DNA from: Dechloromonas sp.
GTDB taxonomy: Bacteria > Pseudomonadota > Gammaproteobacteria > Burkholderiales > Rhodocyclaceae
Direction of reading: 5' to 3'
Assembly: GCA_017302355.1 (NCBI GenBank)
Contig: JAFLDQ010000086.1
Span: 1-14,125, forward strand
DNA length: 14,125 nt
Shown in pieces: positions 1 to 7,990 of the stretch. The notes below the pieces were generated by a model that ran no database searches, was not told the origin of the DNA, and saw nothing but the letters and a program-made list of their open reading frames with translations. Both the position numbers and the translations under genes were made by a program. Positions within the stretch are counted from its first letter, which is position 1. The number at the start of each line of letters is the position of its first letter.

Positions 1-612
1 GCTGAACTTTGCGGCGCTGACGGCGCTGGCGTAGGCAGCGGTGCGCGGACTGGCGGCCAGCAGACTACTCCAGGCCGCTGCCGGCAGGGCGCGCAAAAGC
101 GCGCTGAGCGCCGCCGTCGCGCGCTCGCCAAGGAGCAGCCGATGCATGACCGGCCACACCTGCTGCGGCTCGCTGGCGAGCAGGGCAATCCCGGCGGCGA
201 GCGCCGCGTCGGCGCTGCAGCCGGCGCGCGCGATCAGCTGCATGCGCTGCCACGCCCATTGCCGGCTGCACTCGCCAAGCGCACTGCGGTAGAGCATGTC
301 GGCGATCGCCGCGCGCCGGCTGGCATAGCGGATGAGCAGCGAGTCGTCTTCGCCGGCCAGCGCCTGTGCGATCGCACGCCGCAGTTCGTCCTGCCATTGC
401 GCACCGACCGCGCTCACCTCGGTATCGAACGACCAGCGCATGGCCACGGGCAGGCGGGCAATGAACAACCACTCGTCGTTGCCGACCAGCCCGGCGCTGA
501 GCGCGTCGCCATCTGCTGCCGCGAAAGCCCCCAGCCAGTCGTCACGACGTCCTGCCGGCAACGGCAGCGAACTGTGGAAGCGGGTACGCAGGCGGTCGAT
601 GGCCAGGCTCAT
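1..612 (-). CDS. Unidentified eCIS-cluster protein, N-terminal 204 residues (runs off left edge)
   Basis: An open frame begins with ATG at 612, which overlaps the TGA of the preceding baseplate gene as ATGA, and stays open to base 1; no stop lies inside the window. The protein starts MSLAIDRLRTRFHSS and is acidic to neutral and rich in Ala, Leu and Trp. Around residues 90-120 it has an Ile-Arg-Tyr stretch followed by Trp-Ala-Trp-Gln, a pattern resembling uncharacterised proteins encoded downstream of the Afp12-like subunit in other eCIS clusters. There is no signal peptide or membrane segment in the visible part. It could be a tape-measure-associated or assembly protein, but I cannot assign a function. 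The coding call is strong because of the coupled start and G/C-rich third positions; the family is uncertain. Confidence 0.75.
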   Translation of the reverse strand, partial: MSLAIDRLRTRFHSSLPLPAGRRDDWLGAFAAADGDALSAGLVGNDEWLFIARLPVAMRWSFDTEVSAVGAQWQDELRRAIAQALAGEDDSLLIRYASRRAAIADMLYRSALGECSRQWAWQRMQLIARAGCSADAALAAGIALLASEPQQVWPVMHRLLLGERATAALSALLRALPAAAWSSLLAASPRTAAYASAVSAAKFS

Positions 613-2747
613 GTCGCCTCCCGATCGAGTTCCGGCCGCCCGAGCAGGGTGCCGGCACCGAGCACGGCGTCGCCGAGCACGCCCGCCGCGAAGCCCGCCG
701 ACTTGCCGATCACCGAAGAGATGCCGAGGTGCGCGCCGAGCCCGGCGCGGATGCCGCTGTCGGCAGTGCACAGGGTGAAATCGGTGTGCGCCGGCTTGTG
801 CAACTCGAGCAGGCGGCGAACGCAGCCGAGTTGTGGTGCGTCGAGCGCGGCAACGACGCTGACCGTGAAGCGATGCGCGAAATCGTCGAAGTTCTCGAAG
901 TCATCGCCGGCAGCGGGCTTGTCGCTGGCCAGTGCCTGTCGCCGCGGGTCGCCGATCGCGCCGCCGACCCGGTAACCGACACCGAGGACGGCCTGCGAGG
1001 CATTTACGTGCGGGTTGCCGACGACGCCACCGCCACGCAGGCGGAAGTGCTCGATGATCACGACTTCTGCTCCGGTGAGGATCTCGACCATCCGCTGCAG
1101 GCTGGAGAGCGTGCCGCGGGTCCGGAACAGCGTCGCGGCTTCGGCGATCATCTGCCGTTGCACCGCCGGCGCCCAGCACGCGTCGAGGACCAGACCGAGG
1201 AAGGAGGCCAGCCACGACAAGGCGGACTCGGGCGCAATCCGGGAATCAAGCAGGCGGTGGCGGTCGCCGGCAACCGCCTGCCATTCGTCGAGCAGCGCTG
1301 CCGGCGGCATCAGGTAGCGGTAGAGGAAGTCGCGCGCCGCCGCTTCGCGCCACAGCGTGCGCGGCAGTTTCTTCAGCAGGTCGTGGCCCGGATACTCAAC
1401 GCGCGCGCTGCGCAGGCGCGGGCTCTTGCTGCGCGTGCCGGTGAACTCGAAGACCAGCCACAGGTAGCGACCGGGCAAGGCGATCAGTGGCGCGTCGTAG
1501 AGCGCGAAACCGTCGGCCGGTGCCGGCGTCAGAGGCCGCGGCGAGGGGTCGCGGAACAGCGCCTGCGTTGCGCGCGCGTCGCTGTCCCAGGTGTGCTGCG
1601 AGAGCACCGGCGTCTCGCCGCCCAGGCCCTTGCCGTCGATCGGGTCGGCGAATTCCAGGTCGTCGCGAGTGAACGCGCGGAAACGGATGCCGGTGCCGAC
1701 GGGGATACACGCCTCGACGACGAGGCGACCCCATGGCGTCTGATCGTGCTCGGAATCGAGTGCGAAAGCAAAGACCTGGCCGCGCTGACGATATTGCGCG
1801 CGCGCTGGTGCGGCATGGCGCAGGCCCTGCGCGGTCCAGTAGGCGATGCGGCAATCGGGCGCCAGCGCGATCCCGCGTCCGTCATAGTGCGGCGCCAGCA
1901 GCGGTGGCAGCAGCGTCGGCTGATTGCCGAGCAGGCGCAGGCGCAGAAAGTTGTCGCCAGGCAGTTGCGCGACGACGAGCAGGGCGCCGAACTCGGGGTG
2001 CTCGGCCTCGCTGGCGATGTCGGTACAGAACGGCAAGGTGATCGACTGGCCGAGGTGAAGCGCGTGCAGCGCGGCGTCGAACTGGCCGGCACGCTCGAGC
2101 ACCCAGGCCAGATGCCCGCCGCGCGCCGCCGCCGAGACGGCGAGCCGCTCGGCTCCGGGAAGCGCCGGCCAGGGTGTGCGCAGCGGTTCCGCGCAGGCCG
2201 CCAGTTGCCACGTCGTACCGTCGGCGAGAAGGACGAAGACGTCGCCACCGCAACCGGCGAGGTCGACTGGCGCGTGGGCGAATTCGATTCGCCGCGCCAC
2301 TTCCTGCTGCCAGGTGTCGACCAGCCAGACCGCTTTGCTGTCCGGATCCGCGAGGTACAGATAGTCCGCGCTGTCGGCCGCCAGCGCCAGCGGCCGCTGC
2401 GGCAGTTCGCCGGTGACGCTGCCGTCGACTTCGGTGCCGGCCGCGGTAATCACGAATGGCTGCGGCGTGCCGGCATGGACGCCGAGGGAAGTCGTCTCGC
2501 CCCAGAGCACGCTGTCGACCTTGCCGTCCTCCGGCCGCGGGTGGAAGAGCCGGCAGTGCTGGTCGAAAACCATTCCGGCATAGCCGCCGGCAAAGGGTCC
2601 GGCGGCCGCAACCCCGTCGTCGGCGACCGCGGCAGCCGGCGCCAGCATCACCACGTCGTCGACGCGCGCCGTGTCGCGTAGCGCACACAACTGCCAGTGG
2701 GCAGTGCCGCGCAGTATCCGGAGGCCGGAATCGGGGATCAGGCGCAT
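609..2747 (-). CDS. Phage tail protein (TIGR02242/P2 gpI-like), Afp12-like eCIS baseplate subunit
   Basis: This 712-residue protein is a probable baseplate wedge component. Residues about 455-600 match the pattern of the phage tail protein domain found in eCIS: an FLYRYLMPPA helix, a DSRIAP segment, SWLASFLGLVLD, then LFRTRGTLSSLQRMVEILTG. A Gly-rich C-terminal tail (about 665-705) is also usual for the family. Residues about 30-330 are an extra region with repeating short beta motifs (for example LYLADPDSKAVWLVD), suggestive of an NHL-like or beta-propeller fold. ATG at 2747 follows a GAGGGAA ribosome-binding site that overlaps the stop of the upstream gene. The stop overlaps the next ATG. 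The family call is secure; the propeller is inferred from sequence texture only. Confidence 0.87.
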   Translation of the reverse strand: MRLIPDSGLRILRGTAHWQLCALRDTARVDDVVMLAPAAAVADDGVAAAGPFAGGYAGMVFDQHCRLFHPRPEDGKVDSVLWGETTSLGVHAGTPQPFVITAAGTEVDGSVTGELPQRPLALAADSADYLYLADPDSKAVWLVDTWQQEVARRIEFAHAPVDLAGCGGDVFVLLADGTTWQLAACAEPLRTPWPALPGAERLAVSAAARGGHLAWVLERAGQFDAALHALHLGQSITLPFCTDIASEAEHPEFGALLVVAQLPGDNFLRLRLLGNQPTLLPPLLAPHYDGRGIALAPDCRIAYWTAQGLRHAAPARAQYRQRGQVFAFALDSEHDQTPWGRLVVEACIPVGTGIRFRAFTRDDLEFADPIDGKGLGGETPVLSQHTWDSDARATQALFRDPSPRPLTPAPADGFALYDAPLIALPGRYLWLVFEFTGTRSKSPRLRSARVEYPGHDLLKKLPRTLWREAAARDFLYRYLMPPAALLDEWQAVAGDRHRLLDSRIAPESALSWLASFLGLVLDACWAPAVQRQMIAEAATLFRTRGTLSSLQRMVEILTGAEVVIIEHFRLRGGGVVGNPHVNASQAVLGVGYRVGGAIGDPRRQALASDKPAAGDDFENFDDFAHRFTVSVVAALDAPQLGCVRRLLELHKPAHTDFTLCTADSGIRAGLGAHLGISSVIGKSAGFAAGVLGDAVLGAGTLLGRPELDREAT

Positions 2748-2756
2748 GGCGTTCCC

Positions 2757-5015
2757 TCAGCAGACATCCCTGAGTACCGGCACGGGAACCGGCGGCCGCG
2801 CCAGTGGCGGCGCCAGACCGGTCCCCGGTGCCGGCAGCGCGGTCGCGTCATCGACAACGATGATGCCGGCCACTTCCGGGACTTCCCAATCGTCGATCTG
2901 CAGCATTTCGGTCGCCGCCCAGCTCACCTTGCCGTCGGCGTCGGTACTGGCGGCGTCGAGACGCAGCTCGGTGAGGTATTCGACCCCCTCGACCTGCATC
3001 GCCACGCCTTCGAGCTCGCGCGCCAGCAGCCGCCGGCCGAGCGGCCAGCCCTGCCCGTCCGGACCGTAAGGGGGCAGCGGTGCCAGGTACTGGCGGAGCA
3101 GGATGTCAAGCCAGTCGCGGACGGCATCGAGACCGTAGCCGTCGCGCACCTTCAGCGAAATCGCCAGCGCGATCCGCCGGTAGGTCGGCGGGATCACGTA
3201 CAGCTCGGTAGTCACCAGGCGCCAGCGGTCGAGCCAGCTACATACCTGCATCAACTCCCAGGCATCGGGCAGCGGCGCGTTCGGGTGCTGCGCGTCGCGC
3301 GCCGGCCAGACGACGACGCTGACCGTTCCCGGCCGGCGCTTGCGGCTCGGGGCGTGAAACAGGGGCAGGCACTCGGCGCGACCGAGCAGGACGGCCGGCG
3401 TCTGTAGCGCCAGTTCGGCGAAATCGTCGCGCGCCACCGCCCGATGGTTGCGCCGCAATTCGCTCGGAATACGGCGCAGCGCCGCGTCCAGGCTCTCGCT
3501 GTCGGCACCGCCGCTGGCCGGCAGCGGATTGCTGCATTTGAGCGTCACCTGCCCCGGCCGGCGCAGCGGTTCGGGCGGCAGCGGCCCGTTGAGCGTGGCG
3601 CCGAGCTTGTCGATCGCCGCCGCCGGGACATTGCCGGCGGCACCGCCGCCCCAGCGATAACCGGCGACGCGCAGTCGCTCGCCGAGTTGCGGTACGCGCT
3701 CGCCAAAGTGCAGCGTGCCGGCTTCGGCGTCGAGCGCAAAGTGCCGGTCGGCCCCGCTCGACGCGTCGAGCGTGTCGACCTGCGTCCAGTCGGTCCACAC
3801 GCCGCTTTCCTCGATCTGCAGGTGCACCGGGTAGCGCGCATCGCGCAGCACCGGTGCGTTGGCGAGCTGGTAGACCTGGCCGGGCTGGCCGTTGCCGCTG
3901 CCCAGCAATTCGCCCGCCGCCGCGACGGTCTGCTCGGCGGCAACGGCATTCAGCGTCAGCAGGCGCACCTCGCCGATGCGGCTGCCGTCGCCGCGCCAGA
4001 CGCGCAACCAGAACCAGAGTTGCTCGGCGCGGTCGTCGTCGAGTTCAGGCGGAAAGTCACCGGTTCCCGCCAGCCCGACCGGCGCCGCCGGCACACCGAG
4101 CGGCGTCAGGTCGGCCGGCAGTTCGAGACGAACGACGCCCTGGCGCGTAAAACCGGCGGTGGTGTCGCCGGCGACGCGCACCGGTGTGTAGTCGGGGCTG
4201 CCGTCCTTGGCGAGCTTCGCCAGCGATGCCTGCCAGATCAGCGACGGGCCGTCGCCGGCGCCGCAGGCGGCCACTTGGTCTATGTCGGGATACCAGGCCG
4301 CCGGCGCGAAGCCGAGCGACAGCGGCAGCGTTCGGCCGGCGACGCGCTTGAGGTCCGCGAGAGGATCGCCGATCACGCCTGCGTTCTTCAGCACGCCGAT
4401 CCAGACGCAGGCATCGACCGTCGCCGAGAAATCGACCGGCGCCGACAGACCGTCGGAAGCGAGCGTCAGCACATCGTAGGGCGCCACCTGCTGGTCCGCA
4501 CCGAGAGCCAGCCTGACCGCGTCTACGCTGCCCTGAACGGCGGCGCCCAGTTCGCTATCGAGTCCGTCGATGAAACCGCGCACTCTTGTCGTGTCGGCGA
4601 GTTCCTCGTCGCTGAGCAGGCTGCGGCGCGCGACCGTCACGCAATCGAGCGGCCAGATCGTCGCGTCCTGGGTCAGCGTGAACAGCACCTTGCCGGCCTT
4701 CACCTGATCGCCGCCGTAGAGGACGACGCCGTTGGCGACCTTGCTCTCGAAGCGGACCAGCGCCTGTGCCGGACGTGCCGGCTGCATCGGCAGATCGAGC
4801 AACTTGAGAAAGGCGATCTGCGTCGCCTCGGGAATCTGGTTGAAGCGGAACTGCAGTCCCTCGCCGAGATAGGCGAAGAGCTGCAACAGGGTGATCCCGG
4901 GGTCGCTATCGAGGTGATCGGTCCACGCCGGGTTGTACACCGGAATGCGGTTGCGCAGCTCGGCGAACAGGTCCTCGAAGCTGCGGTCGTCCAGGATGGG
5001 GGCGATCAGTGGCAT
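2757..5015 (-). CDS. Putative baseplate assembly protein (TIGR02243, baseplate J/gp6-like, Afp11-like)
   Basis: This 752-residue protein should form the wedge ring joining spike hub to sheath. The N-terminus is diagnostic: about residues 10-75 carry a DRSFEDLFAELRNRIP helix, YNPAWTDHLDSDPGITLLQL and then FAYLGEGLQFRFNQIPEATQ, typical of TIGR02243 baseplate assembly proteins. The middle holds the J-like core, including the ALRRIPSELRRNHRAVARDD stretch, and the C-terminus ends with Pro-rich sequence. Length fits the family (roughly 650-900 residues). The start at 5015 has a GGAG sequence upstream, and the stop lies 9 bp before the next ATG. In T4-like baseplates gp6 dimers build the wedge, and the eCIS protein is considered equivalent. 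Nothing appears broken. Confidence 0.92.
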   Translation of the reverse strand: MPLIAPILDDRSFEDLFAELRNRIPVYNPAWTDHLDSDPGITLLQLFAYLGEGLQFRFNQIPEATQIAFLKLLDLPMQPARPAQALVRFESKVANGVVLYGGDQVKAGKVLFTLTQDATIWPLDCVTVARRSLLSDEELADTTRVRGFIDGLDSELGAAVQGSVDAVRLALGADQQVAPYDVLTLASDGLSAPVDFSATVDACVWIGVLKNAGVIGDPLADLKRVAGRTLPLSLGFAPAAWYPDIDQVAACGAGDGPSLIWQASLAKLAKDGSPDYTPVRVAGDTTAGFTRQGVVRLELPADLTPLGVPAAPVGLAGTGDFPPELDDDRAEQLWFWLRVWRGDGSRIGEVRLLTLNAVAAEQTVAAAGELLGSGNGQPGQVYQLANAPVLRDARYPVHLQIEESGVWTDWTQVDTLDASSGADRHFALDAEAGTLHFGERVPQLGERLRVAGYRWGGGAAGNVPAAAIDKLGATLNGPLPPEPLRRPGQVTLKCSNPLPASGGADSESLDAALRRIPSELRRNHRAVARDDFAELALQTPAVLLGRAECLPLFHAPSRKRRPGTVSVVVWPARDAQHPNAPLPDAWELMQVCSWLDRWRLVTTELYVIPPTYRRIALAISLKVRDGYGLDAVRDWLDILLRQYLAPLPPYGPDGQGWPLGRRLLARELEGVAMQVEGVEYLTELRLDAASTDADGKVSWAATEMLQIDDWEVPEVAGIIVVDDATALPAPGTGLAPPLARPPVPVPVLRDVC

Positions 5016-5065
5016 GGTTCATCTCCGACCGGCAAGGCGGCGCTGGGGCAAGCGTTGACAGTCAT
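5006..5065 (-). CDS. Possible 19-codon bridging ORF between gp25-like and J-like genes
   Basis: A tiny ORF starts with ATG overlapping the gp25-like stop as TGATG and ends with TGA at 5006-5008, 10 bp inside the J-like gene in another frame. Its predicted peptide is MTVNACPSAALPVGDEPCH. It exactly fills the longest gap between the eight CIS genes. It may let ribosomes terminating on gp25 reinitiate and reach the J-like start, or it may be chance; there is no sign of a functional peptide. Confidence 0.2.
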   Translation of the reverse strand: MTVNACPSAALPVGDEPCH

Positions 5066-5481
5066 CACGCCTGCTCCAGATAGAAGGGATAGACAAGGAC
5101 GTCTTGGCGACCGTCCAGTACATGCGCGTAGTGGATCTCGATCAGCACCGTCGCGCGCTCGTCGGTCGGCGACACCCTGACCGCAATCACCTGCACGCGC
5201 GGCTCCCAGCGCGCCAGCGACTGGGCGATCTCGCGCTCGATGCCGGCACGCGTCGCCGGGTTGTTCGGCGCCATCAGGAAGCGGCGCAGACCACAGCCGA
5301 AATCGGCGCGCATGACACGCTCGCCCGGTTCGGTGTCGAGGATCGTGAAGATCGCCTGGCGGACCTTCTCCGGGCCGGCGACCAGCGGCAGGCGCCCCGC
5401 ATCGTCGGCAACGATCGGCTGGCCGAGCCCCTGGCCGAGACGTTCGTAACGCTTGAGTTGACTGCTCGTTGGGCTGCTCAT
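5065..5481 (-). CDS. GPW/gp25-family baseplate wedge protein (Afp9-like)
   Basis: This 138-residue protein matches the gp25/lysozyme-like baseplate family, which nucleates sheath assembly on the baseplate. The family signature is clear at residues 49-70: DTEPGERVMRADFGCGLRRF, the conserved PGER-x5-FG-x-GL pattern. It is followed by APNN and an amphipathic helix (about 77-92), then beta strands to a YPFYLEQA end. Length is usual for the family. ATG at 5481 overlaps the TGA of the 615-residue protein gene as ATGA, with a weak GGAG about 9 bp upstream, so coupling is likely. Despite the historical lysozyme name, catalytic activity is not expected. Confidence 0.93.
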   Translation of the reverse strand: MSSPTSSQLKRYERLGQGLGQPIVADDAGRLPLVAGPEKVRQAIFTILDTEPGERVMRADFGCGLRRFLMAPNNPATRAGIEREIAQSLARWEPRVQVIAVRVSPTDERATVLIEIHYAHVLDGRQDVLVYPFYLEQA

Positions 5482-7325
5482 TGGGTGGCTCCGGCAGGTG
5501 GCCAGACCGGGACGACCGGATCCTCATAGATCAGCGGCGTGCCGACCGGCGGCAGGGGCGGCAGCGTGCCGTCGCTCGCCGGCAATCGCGCGGCGTTGTC
5601 CTGCAGCGTCTGGTCGATCGGCCCCAGGCTGTTGTTGCTCAGGTCGTCGATGGCCGGGTCTTCATCGACGCCGACATCGCTCTTGATCCGCGTTTTCATC
5701 GAATCGCTGCCGGTGGTCAGGGCATCGTGCAGGTCGTCCGGGTCGACCAGCGTGTCGAGCCCTTCGATCTTGACGCTGAACTCGGCGTCGAGGTCGATCT
5801 TCGGCGGCGTCACGGCCAGCGCCGCGTCGAGGCCGGCGGCGACCTTGATCTGCGGCGGAATGCAGAAGCGGAAAACGAGCAGGAACCAGAGGTTGAAGAT
5901 GAAGACGACGATCGGCAGGAAGAGGCTCAGGACAAAGAGCGCAATGATCGTGATCAGCGGTATCGAGAAGCTGCAGATCGCCTCGCCGCCCATCTCGCCA
6001 CCGTCGGCCGCGTTGTCCTTGACTTTCGGCGACAGGTGCTGCGGCTGCACGAAACGTATCGGCGACAGCTTGCCGCGCGGCCGCGTCGCCGCCTGCGCGG
6101 CGAGTTCGCGCAGGTCGGGCATCTTGATGGTGATCGGCCGATTGGCGGCGCCGAGAACGTCGAACGGTGCGGCGACGCGGAAGGCTTCGCTCGGCAGGCT
6201 CCAGACCAGCGGGCCATGGCAGTCCGGACTCTTGCCGACGCGCGGCGGACAGGGATGGTGCGCGCGCACGAAACAGCGGATCTCGTAGGTCATCAGGTCG
6301 TCGAAACGCGCCGCGCCGCCGGCGTCGTGCTGCAGGCCACCGGTCGGTACCGTGCCGTAGTAGAGCGTGCGGCCGGCGGCGTCATGCTGCGCTTCGCGCG
6401 GGTCGGGGACCACCGGGAACAGCGGGTACCACTGCTCGCCGCCGGTGACGTCGGCGACGAGTTCGTCGGGGCTGTCGAGATGCCGCCACTCGCCGTAGAC
6501 GCGGCTCGTCCGGCCCTCCTGCAGCGTCGGAAACCAAGCGTCGATGTCCACCGTGACACCGTGCTCGTCGTACCACCGCTGCAGGCGCGCACGTTCCGCC
6601 TCGAGCTTGTCGCGTTTGTCGGCCAGCAGTGCCGCCCAGTTCGCCTGTTTCTCCTGCTCGGCGAGCAGCGCCTGCTGGCGCAGTGCATTGGCACGCAGGC
6701 CGGCGCTCGCCTGCGGGTCGGTCGCGCTAGTGTCGAGCGTCAGCAGCTCGTGCAGCTCGGCGGCCATCGCCTGTGCGGCCTTCGCCTGTTCGGTGACGGT
6801 CTGCGCGCTCAGCCCGGACGGCAGGATGCTGCGCCGGCGGCGCACGACGAAGCCGGCCTGACAGACCTGGTTGCGGGCAACGCGCGGAAAACCCGGCTCG
6901 TCGCAATGCAGTTCGCAGGTGACCAGGTAGTGGCGGTCGTGCGCCGGTTGGTACAGCTTGCGCAGGCTGGTCGGCGCCAGGCGGGCGCGGTAGACCGCCG
7001 CCTTGGCGAGAGTCGTACCGTCGGCTTCGTATTTTGGCGCCGGCTTGCCGGCGGCGGTCAGCGGCAGCATGCACAGCACCTTCGCGGCAAACGATCCGGC
7101 CTCGGCAAGCTGGTAGCTGTTCACGACGTCGATCACTTCATCGTACTTGAGCGAACGCTGCGGGTGCGCCAGGAAGTCCTTGATGAAGTCGTCGCCGGCG
7201 AATTTCTGGATCACCGGCCGGCTGACCCGGCCGTCGGCCGGCAGGCCCGGGCGCGGCCAGCGATACCACGGCCCGACCAGGCGCCAGTTGGGCACCGGAT
7301 GGGTGGCTTGGCGCGTGATCACCAT
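5478..7325 (-). CDS. eCIS-associated protein with C-terminal hydrophobic segment (possible membrane tether)
   Basis: This 615-residue protein has no named function. The frame is open further upstream to 7511, but ATG at 7325 is chosen because GGGGAA precedes it, it overlaps the spike-gene stop as ATGGTGA, and the upstream extension is antisense-like Arg/His-rich text inside the spike gene. Visible parts: a globular N-terminal region with a Cys-rich motif at about 137-165 (CELHCDEPGF, then QVCQAGFVVRRRR); a charged helical, probably coiled-coil region at about 174-252; a beta-rich region 260-440 with DCHGPLVWSLPSE; a 33-residue hydrophobic stretch at about 455-487, long enough for one long or two short membrane helices; and an acidic, Pro-rich tail 500-615. 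I recognise the Cys motif, the WSLPSE motif and the hydrophobic block as recurring in uncharacterised proteins of other eCIS loci. Membrane anchoring is inference. Confidence 0.85.
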   Translation of the reverse strand: MVITRQATHPVPNWRLVGPWYRWPRPGLPADGRVSRPVIQKFAGDDFIKDFLAHPQRSLKYDEVIDVVNSYQLAEAGSFAAKVLCMLPLTAAGKPAPKYEADGTTLAKAAVYRARLAPTSLRKLYQPAHDRHYLVTCELHCDEPGFPRVARNQVCQAGFVVRRRRSILPSGLSAQTVTEQAKAAQAMAAELHELLTLDTSATDPQASAGLRANALRQQALLAEQEKQANWAALLADKRDKLEAERARLQRWYDEHGVTVDIDAWFPTLQEGRTSRVYGEWRHLDSPDELVADVTGGEQWYPLFPVVPDPREAQHDAAGRTLYYGTVPTGGLQHDAGGAARFDDLMTYEIRCFVRAHHPCPPRVGKSPDCHGPLVWSLPSEAFRVAAPFDVLGAANRPITIKMPDLRELAAQAATRPRGKLSPIRFVQPQHLSPKVKDNAADGGEMGGEAICSFSIPLITIIALFVLSLFLPIVVFIFNLWFLLVFRFCIPPQIKVAAGLDAALAVTPPKIDLDAEFSVKIEGLDTLVDPDDLHDALTTGSDSMKTRIKSDVGVDEDPAIDDLSNNSLGPIDQTLQDNAARLPASDGTLPPLPPVGTPLIYEDPVVPVWPPAGATQ

Positions 7326-7990
7326 ACGTTCCCCGCGCCCGGCGTGTAGCTCGGCGAAACGACGCCGGTCGAGGCGATCAGCGTCGTGCACTGGACGATG
7401 CCGTCGCAACTGACCATCGGCGCATGCACATTGACCGCCGAGGCGTTCACTTCGACCGTCGCGTTGGCGGTGATGGTCACCTGGCCGGCGATGTTGATGT
7501 TGATCCGGCAACCATTGCTGTGCTCGACGGTGACTTCCTGCGCGGCGTCATCGAGAACGATGCGGTGGCCGCTCTCCATCGACACGGTGACCTTCGCCGC
7601 TCCAGCCGTGTCGTCGAACTGCAGCATGCTGCCCGCACGCGTTTTCAGCGTGCGCAGGTTGTTGGCGGCAGCCGCCGCTTCCGGCAGCGAGCGGCTGCCG
7701 TTCCAGCAGGCGCCGACGATGTAGGGACGTGCCGGGTCGCCAGCCTCGAAGGCGAGCACCACCTGCGAATCGACCTCCGGCAGGATCTCGAGACCCTGGT
7801 CCTTGTCGGCGTAGGGCGTAAGCAGCGTCGCCCAGGCAAAGACGGCCTCGCCGGCAGCGCCGAAGGCGGGGATTTTGACCTTGATACGGCCCTTGGCGTC
7901 CGGGTCGACGAGGTCGCTGACCACCGCCGGGTACAGGCCGAACCAGCGCGGCCCTTCGCCGTCACGCGGGAAGCGCGGGTCACCGCTCAT
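7319..7990 (-). CDS. Spike protein, gpV/gp5-like OB fold and beta-repeat tail (VgrG C-terminal part)
   Basis: This 223-residue protein forms the central spike, probably as a trimer. About residues 16-98 form the gp5/gpV OB fold: LYPAVVSDLVDPDAKGRIKV, then WATLLTPYADKDQG and LPEVDSQVVLAFEAGDPARP, ending in YIVGACWNGS. Residues about 120-205 alternate Val, Ile and Thr (VTITANATVEVNASAVNVHA), as expected of a beta-helical needle. It ends in SPSYTPGAGNVW. The frame extends upstream to 8590, but ATG at 7990 overlaps the stop of the gpD-like gene as ATGA, and the extension has no protein-like character. There is no lysozyme insert and no C-terminal effector domain. Together with the preceding gene it equals a VgrG, split as is usual in eCIS. 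Confidence 0.92.
   Translation of the reverse strand: MSGDPRFPRDGEGPRWFGLYPAVVSDLVDPDAKGRIKVKIPAFGAAGEAVFAWATLLTPYADKDQGLEILPEVDSQVVLAFEAGDPARPYIVGACWNGSRSLPEAAAAANNLRTLKTRAGSMLQFDDTAGAAKVTVSMESGHRIVLDDAAQEVTVEHSNGCRININIAGQVTITANATVEVNASAVNVHAPMVSCDGIVQCTTLIASTGVVSPSYTPGAGNVW

Noticed and set aside
729..2681. Long plus-strand open frame of 650 codons
   Set aside because: It is antisense to the Afp12-like gene; its translation is Arg/Gly/Ala-rich with no motif, as expected from G/C third-position bias. Similar antisense frames at 3444-5180 and 5469-7349 were rejected for the same reason.
7326..7511. N-terminal extension of the 615-residue protein
   Set aside because: The 62 extra codons lie inside the spike gene and read as His/Arg-rich nonsense; ATG at 7325 has a ribosome-binding site and an overlap with the spike stop.
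7319..7990. Effector or enzymatic C-terminal domain on the spike
   Set aside because: After the OB fold only a short beta-repeat needle and a GAGNVW end are present; no room or motif for a toxin.
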